A stretch of DNA of 64,000 bases, taken from Gnetum montanum (taxonomy: Eukaryota > Streptophyta > Gnetopsida > Gnetales > Gnetaceae). The position numbers and the translations under genes were made by a program. The notes under the pieces are model-generated. The model was not told the DNA's origin, searched no databases, and saw only the letters and a program-made list of their open reading frames with translations. The stretch lies in NCBI GenBank assembly GCA_015680685.1, contig MNCI01011180.1:90967-154966 (forward strand). Direction: 5' to 3'. Shown here piece by piece: positions 24,640 through 35,545 of this stretch (its first letter is position 1; every line of letters begins with the position of its first letter).

Positions 24640-25385
24640 CACACTTAGAAATTTTTTTATCTCCTAAAGTTCCTGAGATCACTGAAACTCATGTTCATAT
24701 GCTAGGTATTGACCTAGAACATCTCTTGGAAGCTTCTGATATCTTGAAGCATGATATGAAGATGAGTTTTTAAGTACTACATGAAGGTAACATTGGGTGA
24801 TGTTAACGTTATTGCCAACTAGCATACCCTTTGGAAAAAATGTTAATTTAGACAATCTGAGATCATTAAAAGTGTTACAACTAATGTCCATCACCCTATG
24901 GATAATTGAACTAGTTTTCAAGAGCCTATAGAAGCCAAAAATGTAATCTAGAGGTGGGTTTTTAGATCCTAAAATGTAGGGGACACTACATGATGTTGAT
25001 GCCAACGTCACCTAGCATATCCTTTGTAAATCATGTTGTTTCAAGCCTCTTGAGCTCTTTCAAACTACCAAAATTAATGGCCACTACCCTACAAATAATG
25101 TAAGCTAGTTTTTGGAAGCTTGTAAAATACTAAAATGTGATCTAGAGGTGGATTTTTAGACCCCAAAATGTAGATGATGATATATGATGCTAACACCAAC
25201 ATCACCAAGCATACCATTAGCAAAACATGTTGATTCAAGCCTCTTGAGCTCTTCAAAACTATAAAAACTAATGTTCATCACCCTAAGAATAACGTGGGCT
25301 CATTGTCATAAGCTTGTAAAAGTCTAAAATGTGATTAGTGAGTGGTGTTTTTTATAGTGTTTCTACAGAAAATATTGGATCAATG
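24640..25385 (+). repeat. Tandem repeat, about 200-bp unit, three copies
   Basis: Three degenerate copies of a unit containing CCTCTTGAGCTCTT, AATGTCCATCACCC, TCTAGAGGTGG and TTTTTAGACCCCAAAATGTA. Each also carries ATGCTAACACCAACATCACC-like sequence. No coding frame. Confidence 0.75.
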
Positions 25386-25423
25386 TCATCTATGCATTAC
25401 TTAAGTAAAATGCGGAGGAACTG

Positions 25424-26430
25424 CCATGTGGCAGAGGGGATGGTTGGGACTATACCATCACCCAACTAAACTCTTCATTGAGGCTAGTAGTGCTATGCTC
25501 TATTGTACTCTATTAAACTTTGCGAGGCTAAGAGACTATGACTATGCTACCAAGCGCATGTTCATGTGCTAAGAGGGCCACAATGTACCTAAAAAAATGC
25601 AACATTGGAGACTACTCTTTGGGACTATTCTCTCCACTATCTTATGTGGGGTTGAGCATAGTTACAAATTTGGGGATAAAACGAATATGAAGAACATACA
25701 TTTTGCTAACTACACTTATTCAAGATGAGTTGAAGCTAAGCTGAATGCCAATGCTACATTGTGGAGGCCACTAGAGGCTATTCTGACTAACTATGCTTAA
25801 CTATGCTCTAGACTAGTGGAGAGCATATTCCCATACTTAAAAAACATTTTGCAAAATATGACTATGTGTTGACTATGCTCTTCACTAGAGGTTAAATATT
25901 CTCTTGATTGAGGGTGAGTGTAGTCCCAGCACTTGTCAAAACTTATGGAAATTGGCTTTTGATTGACTATGCTCTGAGCTAGTGGAGAGCATAGTCTCAA
26001 CACTTAGAAAAATCTGCAAAAACTAGGCCTTCATGCTAACTACACTCTCCATTGGAGGCTAACTATGCTCTGGGGTAGTGAAGAGCATAGCCTTAGCACT
26101 TAGAGAAATTTGTAGTGGTTGGCTTGACACTTAGAAAAAATTTTGAAGCTAGCCTTTGTGTTGACTATGCTCTGCATGAGGCTAACTATGCTCTAGGGTA
26201 GTGCAGAGCATAGTCTCAACACTTAGAAAATTTTGCACCTAGGATGCCAAAGTCCAAATTTGGTGGTATTTCATTGGTCCCTCTTTGTTGACATCTATAG
26301 GAATGTCTCAAGAGACATCAACAAAGAATGATAAAACACCATAGTAGACCTGGCACCAACATCACTCTTCAGTACTTGATGGATGTTGCTACACCATGCT
26401 TGAGTGTCATGAGTAGTGGTATGCTGGGAA
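25424..26430 (+). repeat. 1-kb duplicated unit, copy 2
   Basis: Direct repeat of 23330-24335: the sequence CTGCCATGTGGCAGAGGGGA starts both (ATAGAGGGGA in copy 1), and both end in GACATCAACAAAGAA followed by CTTGGCACCAACATCACTCT or its variant. The internal CTATGCTC/GAGCATAG array has a different copy number. Confidence 0.85.
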
Positions 26431-27469
26431 TAAAAGGTGTAGGTAATATGATGGTAAGAAGAGGGAAGATGAGGTGTAAATAAGATATCATGATGTAGGA
26501 TGTGGAGTCAACATGGCTGATAGTAACCATGACACCAAAGTGGCTTACCCCTGAAAACGTTGATCTCTTGTCGAAGTGCTCATGAGAGAGTCAGTGTGGA
26601 TTCTGGACTGGGCCAATTGTGAAATTGCAACACTGTTCGGTTATTTGGGGACATGTCCCTACCAATTTTTTTACCTTTTTTTCTTTTTTGCTACATGGAA
26701 AGCCTACTTTAGTTTCTACACATTGCTAAATGCTAACTGCAAGGTGCTTTCCATCAAGTGGTCTACGTGCCACAAGATGGGCTTTGCTTTGATGCTTGCA
26801 AAACTGCACCGCATCTATAGGAAAAGTGTTTCATCCTTGGGATGACTTGTGTTACATCCACCTAGGCTTTGACTAGCCAACAGAAGCTTCCCATAGGATG
26901 ACTTATGTTACGTTTGCCTTGGTTCTATGGTTTGACTTGAAGAGGCTACCATGTGGTCATAACACGTATGCATTAGAGGGGTTTGCAATCTTGACTATGT
27001 GGGGGAATGTAAGAGTATCAAGACATAGGAATGGATGTAGGTAGGTTATAATAAGGTAGTAGGAATGTGCACTCTTGAGTAGCTTAGCTAGTCCAATCAT
27101 GCACATCAGAACAATGTGATGACTTACTGTTGTGATGAGATAAGTCTTTGCATGACCGTCCAGGGCTTCATCCTACAAACACAACTTGGAGAAGACAAGG
27201 AAAACACACAACACACAATGTAAATAAAATGCTAGGGGTGAAGATGCTACAAGTACTCCAAAGACCAAACTAGTTGCAAGTTCTCAAAAATCCAATAAAA
27301 TGTCAAGGAACAATGATGTTGCAAGTGCTCCAAAGGTGACACTGGTTGCAAGTGCTTCATTCTAGGACTATAGTATTCCTACCCACATGGTGTAGAAAAG
27401 AGTGGAGTGAGGAGAGGAGTTAGAGTCATACTCACTTTCTTGCTTGTAGAATTATGTGTGGCTAACCAT
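26431..27469. other. Non-repetitive DNA between arrays, no gene recognised
   Basis: Contains an 89-codon plus-strand frame (26576-26845, Phe- and Cys-rich) with no recognisable domain and no supporting context. 27240-27360 holds two loose copies of GATGCTACAAGTACTCCAAAG. I would not call a gene. Confidence 0.4.
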
Positions 27470-27850
27470 GAACCCAGTTTAAGGTCTTGGTAGACTATAG
27501 CCCTACTAATTTAAGGTCCTAGCAGACCATGGTGTGCTGGTTTATAGTCCTAGTGGACTACTATGTGCCAGTTTAGCATCGTAGAAAATGAATGCTATGC
27601 TAGTTTAGCATCATAGCAAACATGTGTTGTGCCAGTTTAGCATCATAGCAAACATGTTGTGCTAGTTTAGCATCATAGTAGATGTGCTCGGATGAGCTAC
27701 TGTGCCAATTTAATATCGTAGCAGATGAATGGTATGGGTGACAATTCAATGTCATAGCGAATGAATGTTGTGCCAGTTTAACATCATAGAAAATGAATGT
27801 TGTGCCAGTTTAACATTATAGTAAAGGAATGCTTACCTTGTTGGATTAAT
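27470..27850 (+). repeat. Minisatellite, about 40-bp unit (GCCAGTTTAGCATCATAGCA)
   Basis: About ten units of roughly 40 bases, each with GCCAGTTTA then GCATCATAGCA or AACATCATAG and AATGAATGTTGT. The GCCAGTTTA head is shared with the array at 28140-29065, so both come from one ancestral unit. Confidence 0.85.
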
Positions 27851-28139
27851 GTGCAGTGCTACACACTAGGCATAGCATGGCTTCATGTATGAATGGTTCA
27901 CTAGATTGACAAACTCATTTCCATCTTGGTCAACAAGCTTGAATGCTCTATTGTTGTAGGCCTTGGTGATCAAAGGCAAGAATATTTTCTCATGCATAGC
28001 CATGTCGTGTTCTTGCAAAATAAACCAAAAAAATATCAAGCAACACCTATTTTAATAAAGTGAATATGTGCAAATGAAGAAAAAGCAATGTGATGAAATT
28101 TTCCTAAGTATGCATGTAGGCTATTAAGGAAGGTAAACA

Positions 28140-29065
28140 TGTCTGGGCTGGATTTAGGCCTTGGTAGGCCATGTGCATGCTAGTTTTAGGTCATAGTAGA
28201 CTATGGATTACTAGTTTAGGACCATCTTGGGCTGCAACATTGCTAGTTTAAGGTCATAGTGGGCTGCATGTTACAAGTTTAAGGCCATGGTGGGCTGCAA
28301 CTTTGCCAATTTAAGGCCATGGCAGGCCACATGTTACCAGTTTAAAGCCATGACAAGCCACAACAATGCTAGTTTAAGGCCATGGCAGGCCGCAATGTTG
28401 CCAATTTAAGGCCATAGCAAGCCATGTGTTGCCAGTTTAAGGTCATGGCAGGCTGCAACATTGCCAATTTAAGGCCATGGCGAGCCACGTGTTGCTAGTT
28501 TAAGGCCATGGTGGGCGACATGTTGCCAATTTAAGGCCATGGTAGGCTACAATGTTGCTAGTTTAAGTCCATGGTAGGTTTCAATGTTGCTAGTTTAAGG
28601 CTATAGCGAGCCATGTGTACTACTAGTTTAAGGCTATTTTTGAGCTACACATCACCAGTTTAAGGCCATGGTGAGCCACATGTTGCTAGTTTAAGGCCAT
28701 GGCAGGGCATGTGTTGCTAGTTTAAGGCCATGGAGAGCCATGCATTACTAGTGTAAGGTCATGGCAAGTCATCTATTGCTAGTTTAAGGTCATTTTGGGC
28801 CATAGTGATTAGATTGCTAGTTTACAGCCATAACAGGATGATTAAAAGTGATAGTTTTAGGCCATTCCAAGTCATAGCAATAGTTTAAGGCCATTCTAGT
28901 CCTTATCAGTACAATTAAGGGGGGTATTTAAGGTCATTTTGGGCCACTGTAAGGGGATTTGAGAATGGTAGTTTTAGGCCATTCTGGGGTGTGTGTTGCT
29001 AGTTTAAGGCCATGGTAGGCCACACATCTCCAGTTTAAGGCCATGGCGGACCATCTATTGCTACC
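28140..29065 (+). repeat. Minisatellite, about 37-bp unit (GCCAGTTTAAGGCCATGGCA)
   Basis: More than twenty degenerate units of 33-40 bases: GCCAGTTTAAGGCCATGGCA, then a GGCC(G/A)CAATGTT-like half. The core GGCCATGG contains the palindrome CCATGG. No coding frame holds over several units. CpG-containing variants (GGCCGCAA, GAGCCACGTG) are a minority. Confidence 0.9.
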
Positions 29066-30020
29066 TCTTATTTTTGTAATTTTATGCATGAAAACAAATG
29101 CATTAAAACAACAATGGTAGAAATGTAAACTAAGTTATTAAATGCGTAGGCGATGTAGATGGTAAGCTAAGCGATTAAACTAAATGCAAATAATATGCTA
29201 CAGTGCTACTGTAATGTAAATGGGGAGCAAGATGTAGGGTGATTTTTTGAACCCTCTTGACTACTGAATCGTTCAATGGCATGACTACAAGCAGAGGCTC
29301 TCTTACAACGATCCCAATAGCAGTTCTTATACGTTGCACAATAATAAAATTCACTACTAAAATGCTCTTAAGGATTTCTAACACAAGCGCTTCTATGGCA
29401 AAATTTTAACAGAAATTTTCTATCAGGCAACAAGAACAATAAGAGCAATCTAAAAATTCCAAAATTATTTGCCAAGAATGATACTATCTAAACCACTAGC
29501 TAAACAATTTAAAAAAAATAAAAAATAAAAAAACATAACTCACAGGACCATGACAAAGAGGCTGAAATCTTCTCTTTAGCAAGTCATCTTACAAGCAATC
29601 TTTCACACTTTCTTCTTTACAAATGCTCTTTTCCCAAGACCCAAAGTGGTCTCCAAGTGAGAGCCCAAGTGCTAGCTAGTAGCCTTCCCAAAGTGTGATG
29701 TATCAAGTGTCTTCTCCAAAGTATGATGTCTTTGCACCTTTTTTTTCCCCTATGAGACCCCAATGTCTTCTCTTTTATAGGGTTCAAAGGTGGTTACATA
29801 CTTAAAATATCTTTGCTAACTTCTCTCCCAAGGAAGGGAGTTACAACTTACCCATGTAGTTAGGAGATATTTCTCACCAATTTAATTAGGAAGTTATGTA
29901 GTTAAGAAGTTGTACATAAAGTTAGGAGGAATTTATGCTAACACTTATATTTGTAAATATTATAATATTACAAATATTTTATCATTAATATTACAATTAT
30001 GTTATGGGAATGTTTGACAA
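29066..30020 (-). mobile_element. Possible LTR with minus-strand promoter
   Basis: On the minus strand TATAAAAG (772-779 of the 29-kb line) stands alone in otherwise non-TATA sequence. Upstream of it (29800-29960) come repeated GTAGTTAGGAG and AAGTTATGTAGTTAAGAAGT words, and a near-palindrome ATTTGTAAATATTATAATAT at 29948. This is the same order, repeat array then TATA, as in the certain LTRs. No primer site or terminus was found, so this is an inference. Confidence 0.35.
29772..29779 (-). promoter_or_regulatory. Candidate TATA box (minus strand)
   Basis: TATAAAAG on the minus strand, preceded by CCC and followed by AGAAGACATTGGGG. Confidence 0.45.
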
Positions 30021-30299
30021 ATAATGTTTTAAAGCCTTGGAATAATTAAAAGGTAAGTCTTCCACACTATTAGCGTATGTGACATTGCTGAATTAATCAC
30101 CAAACCATTTAAAATTTTATTTTTGATGAACTGCAACTCTGACACCTGTATTAGTGTGCTGTTGTGTCTTTGTTGCCGCATTCTGTGGACTGGTATGCGA
30201 TATTGAATGCTTCGATGTTGGGCATGGCTACTGTTTCGGATTGTAGGTTTCAAGGGCGAATGACATTTGTGATTGCCATTTTTCACCACTTGAAAAAAT

Positions 30300-31000
30300 T
30301 TGAAATGTGTTCCTTGTGAAAGCCCAAGCCTGTTTGGCGAGGTAGCAGCTAGAAAATCCCTGTAACAAACTATTGTAAATCACGGTGGTGGTTGGATTCG
30401 TGGTGGATTATTTTCCAAAAAACGTTCTGAGAGCCATGGAAGCCCTCTTTTTGAGGCATCGGTCACAGGAAAGGGTAAGGTAAGTTGCGAAACGACCCTA
30501 CAACTGCCCGAAAATCCTCTATGCAGTGCGCACCCTGCAAATCTTTCAGAGAACGTTCGTGATGGCGTTGAAGGTGCGCAGGTCTGAAATAGAAACCCGA
30601 AACTGAAGATTTCGTTACTAAAATTAAAAGAACTACCACCATGAAGCTCTGATGGGTAGCAACAACCTTAGGGACTCCTCCTGTTGCGGGAAATTTTTTT
30701 TTAATTACGACGAGGGTTTGGGTCGTTGCACTAACCGGAATCGCACCGTTTCTTCCAGCGAGTTGAGAATGTGCAGCACCGCGGGATCGTGATTTCAGAG
30801 AAATTTTATGGCTTTTTTCCTATTCTGCATCACTTCATTTTTGCTCCCTCTACTTTTTGTTGCAGATCCGAAACCTGCCACAGTTTTGAGCGTTGAATCC
30901 AGGGTTGCAATTTGAATGCGTTTCCAACGAGAAAATTCAGAATGTAGGCTTGCATCGTTATGACTTACAAAATGATCTCTGTTTTTTTTTTTTTTTTGGT
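30300..31000. other. CpG-rich low-repeat island, no gene recognised
   Basis: About 30 or more CG dinucleotides in roughly 600 bases, far more than in the surrounding repeats, where CG has mostly decayed to TG or CA. It looks unmethylated or recently arrived. A pyrimidine tract plus TTGCAG at about 30860-30865 would make a plausible plus-strand splice acceptor. No convincing coding frame; a non-coding transcript or a gene leader is possible. Confidence 0.4.
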
Positions 31001-31249
31001 TTCGTTGTTTTCACTTCTTCAGAGATTGCAACTCGTATTTTCTCCATTTCCGTAACTCTCACCCTTTGTATCATTTGAAGCTCTGCCTTAACAAACCAAC
31101 ATTTCTCTATGTCAAAAATTTTGCTGTTTATTTCTTCAAACCTTATCACCGCCTCCTTGAGAGACTAAAAAGGTGTTGCGGTAGTATTTTTTTTTTTTTG
31201 GCCTATTGTATATATCAACTGATTTAACATGACTATTCCTAGTATTCTT

Positions 31250-33678
31250 TCTTTTTTTCTTACACCAATATGCCATTTTGGACCACCCTTAGATTCCATA
31301 CCAATGATATGAAATAACACATTCATGTTCTCCCACTCTTACAATAATGTTCAAGATGAGTCTTGCTGTTCCATGAAATGGCCAAATGTGCCAATAGTTG
31401 GCATACTGTAGGTTTGCCAACTCCATGTATTTTGTAAGATCTTGGATCTACAGGTCTTGGTTCTTAACTTCCGCCTGGTGAGCAAATGCAGATATGTCTA
31501 ATATGGCCTAGCAGTCAGTGTGTTGAGCACTGACAGCATTGATGTGGGCCTTGGCCATATGGATCTCCTTCTCAATGATCTATTTGTACATCCCCACCTG
31601 GTCTTGGAAGTGCTCCTTTAGCTTTTCATGTTGTTTAGCCTCATTTTGCCACACGCTTATTTCAATAGCTATCTTTTGGTAGATGGCGTGTACCTCCTCC
31701 ATTGAGAGGGTTTGATTTTCCCTGGCTAAATGGTTCATGTCTTGGTTGACCTGAATGAATTGTTCTCACAACTGCTAGAAATGTTCTTTAAGAACATTCT
31801 TTTTCTTTTCCACAAAGGTCAACCGAAGGTTGTCGGCAACAAGCTGCTTGTTTTCCTCTTGTAAGGCCTTGAGTGCCTTGGTATGAGCATGAGTTTGTGC
31901 TTGTGCTGCAAAGGCATCCCAAACAACCTTCTCTTTTTCTTCTACCACCTTCTTATTCTTCGTTAGTAGTATGGTCAGTTGCTCAATTTTGAAACTGTCC
32001 AACTAGTCTACGAGAACAAATTGCAAAGGGTCCCACTGTGCTACTTGTAGGGTCACGAGCCTTTCTTGAAATTTTTGCACCTTTGCTTCAGTGTGCTCGA
32101 CCCTCATCTCTGTCAAAACTAGCTTTCCTTTGGTGGAAATGAGGTTTGATTGAATTGCCATCACATCCTAAGGGATGTCAAACAGGAACATCATTACTTA
32201 TCCTATTTGTAGCAATCGATCAAGTACATCCTCATGTTTCGCAAGAGTCATTGATGTTCCAGCCAAAGTTTGAGCATCCCATGCTCCTATGAGATCTACC
32301 AGTGGCACAACTGGTACATTGAATGATTCTTTAATGTTTTCTGTGACCACTTTTGTGGCTTCCGCTACATCCTGGTGTTGCATGACCACCACTGTCGCCC
32401 CTTCACCAGTTTCTAATTGCACTTGGAAAGATTCAGCGTTCCCCGAGATCTATTGTGACCAAGTGCTTTCCCCTCCTCCTGTATGTATGGACACTTTACC
32501 CCTTGCATGATCCAAAGAAACTGCATCCTGTATGACATCGTTGATGATGCAGAAGAGATTCACATCATCACGAATTCCCCAATTGACCATCTCAATGATG
32601 GCCCTGAGATGGCTCATCGATGATCTATAATCTTGCAGCGGCAATGGTTGGTCTTGGCATGTGCTAGGCCCTACTTCATGTTGTTGACTAGGCCCCGCAC
32701 TTGGAAGTTGGTTGGGTCCTGCAAGTTGAGTTGCAGTTGGTCCTATTGTCTATTCTTTTTCTTGTTTCGGTCCCAGCGTCTCACCAGCGGCTGGTGGCTT
32801 TAACAATTCCACATATGAAGCATTTTGGGCTTTTTAGAGAACATCATTAGTGTATCCTCTAACACTAGCACATCGACATAGCTTCTTGATAAGGCAAGGG
32901 AAGGGCAACGCCATCTTCCCTATCTTCCGTTCTTCGAATTACCTCAGGATCTCTATAAAATATAGATGAGGCAAGTTAACATTAACCTTTCTCATCAATA
33001 CTACACATCTCCTTGGTACATATGTTGAAATTCTTTTTAGGCCCTTCATGGGGAAGAGGTGATACGTTCCAATTTTGAAATAGATCCTCTCTTCCGTCAT
33101 CAACTCCAAAAATGTCTTATCCTTGTCGTACATCCTTTCTAACCAAACTCATCATGCATCAAGGTCTGAACGGGTAGATAACTGAGCAACCTTTGGAAGG
33201 TTTAATACTTTCAAAATGGCTTGCATAGAGAAATTGACTATCACACCACAAATGTTAACTGTGGTGCCTTGTTCTCTATTGTGCCAGAATTGGTACATTT
33301 CCCCTAGGTACTAGGCATCGCTTTCAGAAAGGATGGGCCATAAGGGAGATCCTTTGAGGTGGTCCTTGACAGCCTCAGGAGCAAACTCTATGAATGGTTC
33401 AAAATTTAATTCCACAATCACCATAGTGAATGTGGACCTTTCATGGATAGCCTGAACACAATCTTGGGACAACGTGAGATGTTGTCCCTATTCAGGTGCT
33501 GCAGTAGCTCCTCCTTCTACCTACCTTGATTGTACAATAGCAAGGTCTTCTTGGTGAATGCTAAATGATTGTTCCTCTTGCTCTACATGTTGTCCAGTAG
33601 GGACTTGTCCTTCACCTCTCCTAGGTTGTTTGCTTCCACATTGAGCAGGACTTTCCTGTTATCCGCGTTTCAGGGCCA
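31250..33678 (-). pseudogene. Large decayed frame, unidentified transposon protein
   Basis: From the ATG at 33678 (MALKRG) one minus-strand frame can be read for about 800 codons, broken by some 15-20 stops that are mostly TAG or TGA. The first third contains FEPFIEFAPEAVKDHLKGSP, MYQFWHNREQGTTVN, LNLPKVAQLSTRSDLD and LMTEERIYFKIGTYHLFPMK, which look like a folded domain. A Pro/Gln/Gly linker follows. The last half is long helix, rich in Lys, Glu, Gln and Leu (KALKALQEENKQLVADNLRL), probably a coiled coil. I do not recognise the family. The first part brings to mind the plant mobile or putative plant transposon domains, but I cannot confirm this. A TATTTTTT-free CCTATATATA promoter-like site lies about 480 bases upstream at 34150-34160. 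Confidence 0.55.
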
Positions 33679-34200
33679 TCTGCAATCACATGGGGTCAAT
33701 CATTAGCAAGGTCATTTCCAAAGTTAGGTTATACCTTACTACTTCCCTTAGTTAATTTATTTTATCTCTGTGTGATGTTTCCTGAAAGATTATTATAATA
33801 AGTCCTTTTTACTTAGGCAGTTTCCAAATTTAGTTTCCTAGTATACCTAAAGGGATGAAATTATTTTCGATATAAGTATCTTTAACATTATAACTAATTA
33901 CCCTTGCTAATGTCCTTTGGGTGATGACAAATTTCAAAAAAGTTATGCACTATTCAGCATGTGTCCCTCCCCCATGATTAAGCTGAACACTCCAGGTTCA
34001 AGTAGGTTCAAACGGAACGGAAATCGAAGGGTCAACGAGCGAGATATAGGTATGAAAGCAAGGGTCACGTAATCACAAGTCATAGAGACAAATTCAAAAA
34101 ACTCCCCCATGTGAATGGTTGAAAATGATGGCAAGTGTTGTCGGGGGTCGCGTATATATAGGTTTTATGCAACGCGATATCACAGCCTATCGATGTTAAG
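33679..34200 (-). promoter_or_regulatory. Putative leader and TATA of the unidentified element
   Basis: On the minus strand CCTATATATACGCGACCCC lies at about 34145-34163, with GATATCGCG just upstream (34168-34177). A leader of about 470 bases leads to TGATTGCAG directly before the ATG at 33678, which would fit a splice acceptor. The arrangement again places a GATATC word upstream of a TATA box. Confidence 0.4.
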
Positions 34201-34429
34201 GCACACACAATATACTGAATTTTTGAAGATATTTCTAAAATTAACAATGGAAATTAGGGACATGTGGGCAAGTGTTAAAGGGTTTTAGGGTAATTTAGTT
34301 ATTTTGGAAGGCACGAATAATGATATGTGGGTGGAATTGATCACTAAAGTCTTCGGGTGGTAAGGGAGAGAAAAAGGCCATGTGATGGTTCATAGGAACA
34401 TTGAAATGTGGAGAGGTAGTAATAAGGGA

Positions 34430-35545
34430 AAGAACATCATTGATAATATGCTAAGGGTAATAAATGGTATGTGGAAGATGGGTTATGAGTGCAAATTACA
34501 AAAATTACGCAAGTGAGTCCTCCCCAAAGTAGGTTCCAACCTATAATGCCCTTGCATAACCACACTTGAAAGTGTCCGTGGGCACTTGAAGGGTTAAATG
34601 TAATCCACATTAGTTCCACAAAACACACACATGTAAATATCACTGAAATAAGGTCAAAATTCTATGCTGCACAAGACACAAGTTACAATTACATAAACAG
34701 CAAGATGAGATGGGGTATAGAAGGGATTGTAGAGATTGGGACATGAGATAAATGACCCAGGGCATGGTGAATCCTGCGTGTAAGGCATGATTAATGTGTC
34801 ATTAACCCGTCATTCCAAGATTAGGACCAAGTCCATTCCTCTAATCAGTGACACTACATTGTTTCATCCCATGATGAGCGACCACGAGAGTACCATAACA
34901 ACAAGGCATACAATTACTTGGCATTTTGTTCAAGGTAGGAGTGATTTTTTTGCTTTGTGGCACTTTCCTTTGTTTTTTTTTTTTATTGCTAAATCTAGAG
35001 AAGCCACTAACCTTTAGGCATGGGTGCATGTCTTTCTATTGGAACCCCCTAGAATAGCATTGGATTTTTGAGTGCCCTTCTGATTACTCTTACTCCCATT
35101 TTTTGTTAGATCTACAAGGATCTCAGTACAACCATATTGCATGATAACTTTCACAGACGTCACCAAAGAGAATCTGCCAGTCCCCTTGATGTCACATCCT
35201 AATCATTCCCTCTTGATCCATCCTTCTTCATTGTGGGTACAATGAGCACAAAATTAATTTTAAGTTTTAAGAATGTCAAGGATATCCCTATACCCTCAAA
35301 TAGAACCTCTTATTTCTAGAATGGATGAGTGGGTGTAATGGGCTCACTGTCCACATAATTGATCATTCAAGACTTCATAACATAGAACACACCTCAACCA
35401 ACGAGCCACATGAGTGTCTTATTCGTAGATGAGATTACTTATAAAAAGACAAAAATACAAAAAGATAAAATAAGTAATTGAAAAATGAAAAACTGGAAAA
35501 CAAAAATTGTAAAATTGAAGAAAAAATGAAACATATTTATTAATC
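34430..35545. repeat. Dispersed repeat, copy 1 (pair with 61080-62235)
   Basis: The block CAAGTGAGTCCTCCCCAAAG, TAATGCCCTTGCATAACC, GTGTCCGTGGGCACTTGA, GGACCAAGTCCATTCC and an A-rich tail recurs in the same order at 61080-62235 with about 25 percent divergence by eye. Non-coding; probably part of a retroelement. Confidence 0.7.

Noticed and set aside
26576-26845. 89-codon plus-strand frame
   Set aside because: No domain, no neighbouring exon-like sequence, and flanked by tandem arrays; no support as a gene.
27470-29065. CRISPR-like appearance of regularly spaced repeats
   Set aside because: Units are degenerate and contiguous, spacers are not unique sequences of fixed length, and the window is plant nuclear DNA without cas genes; it is a minisatellite.
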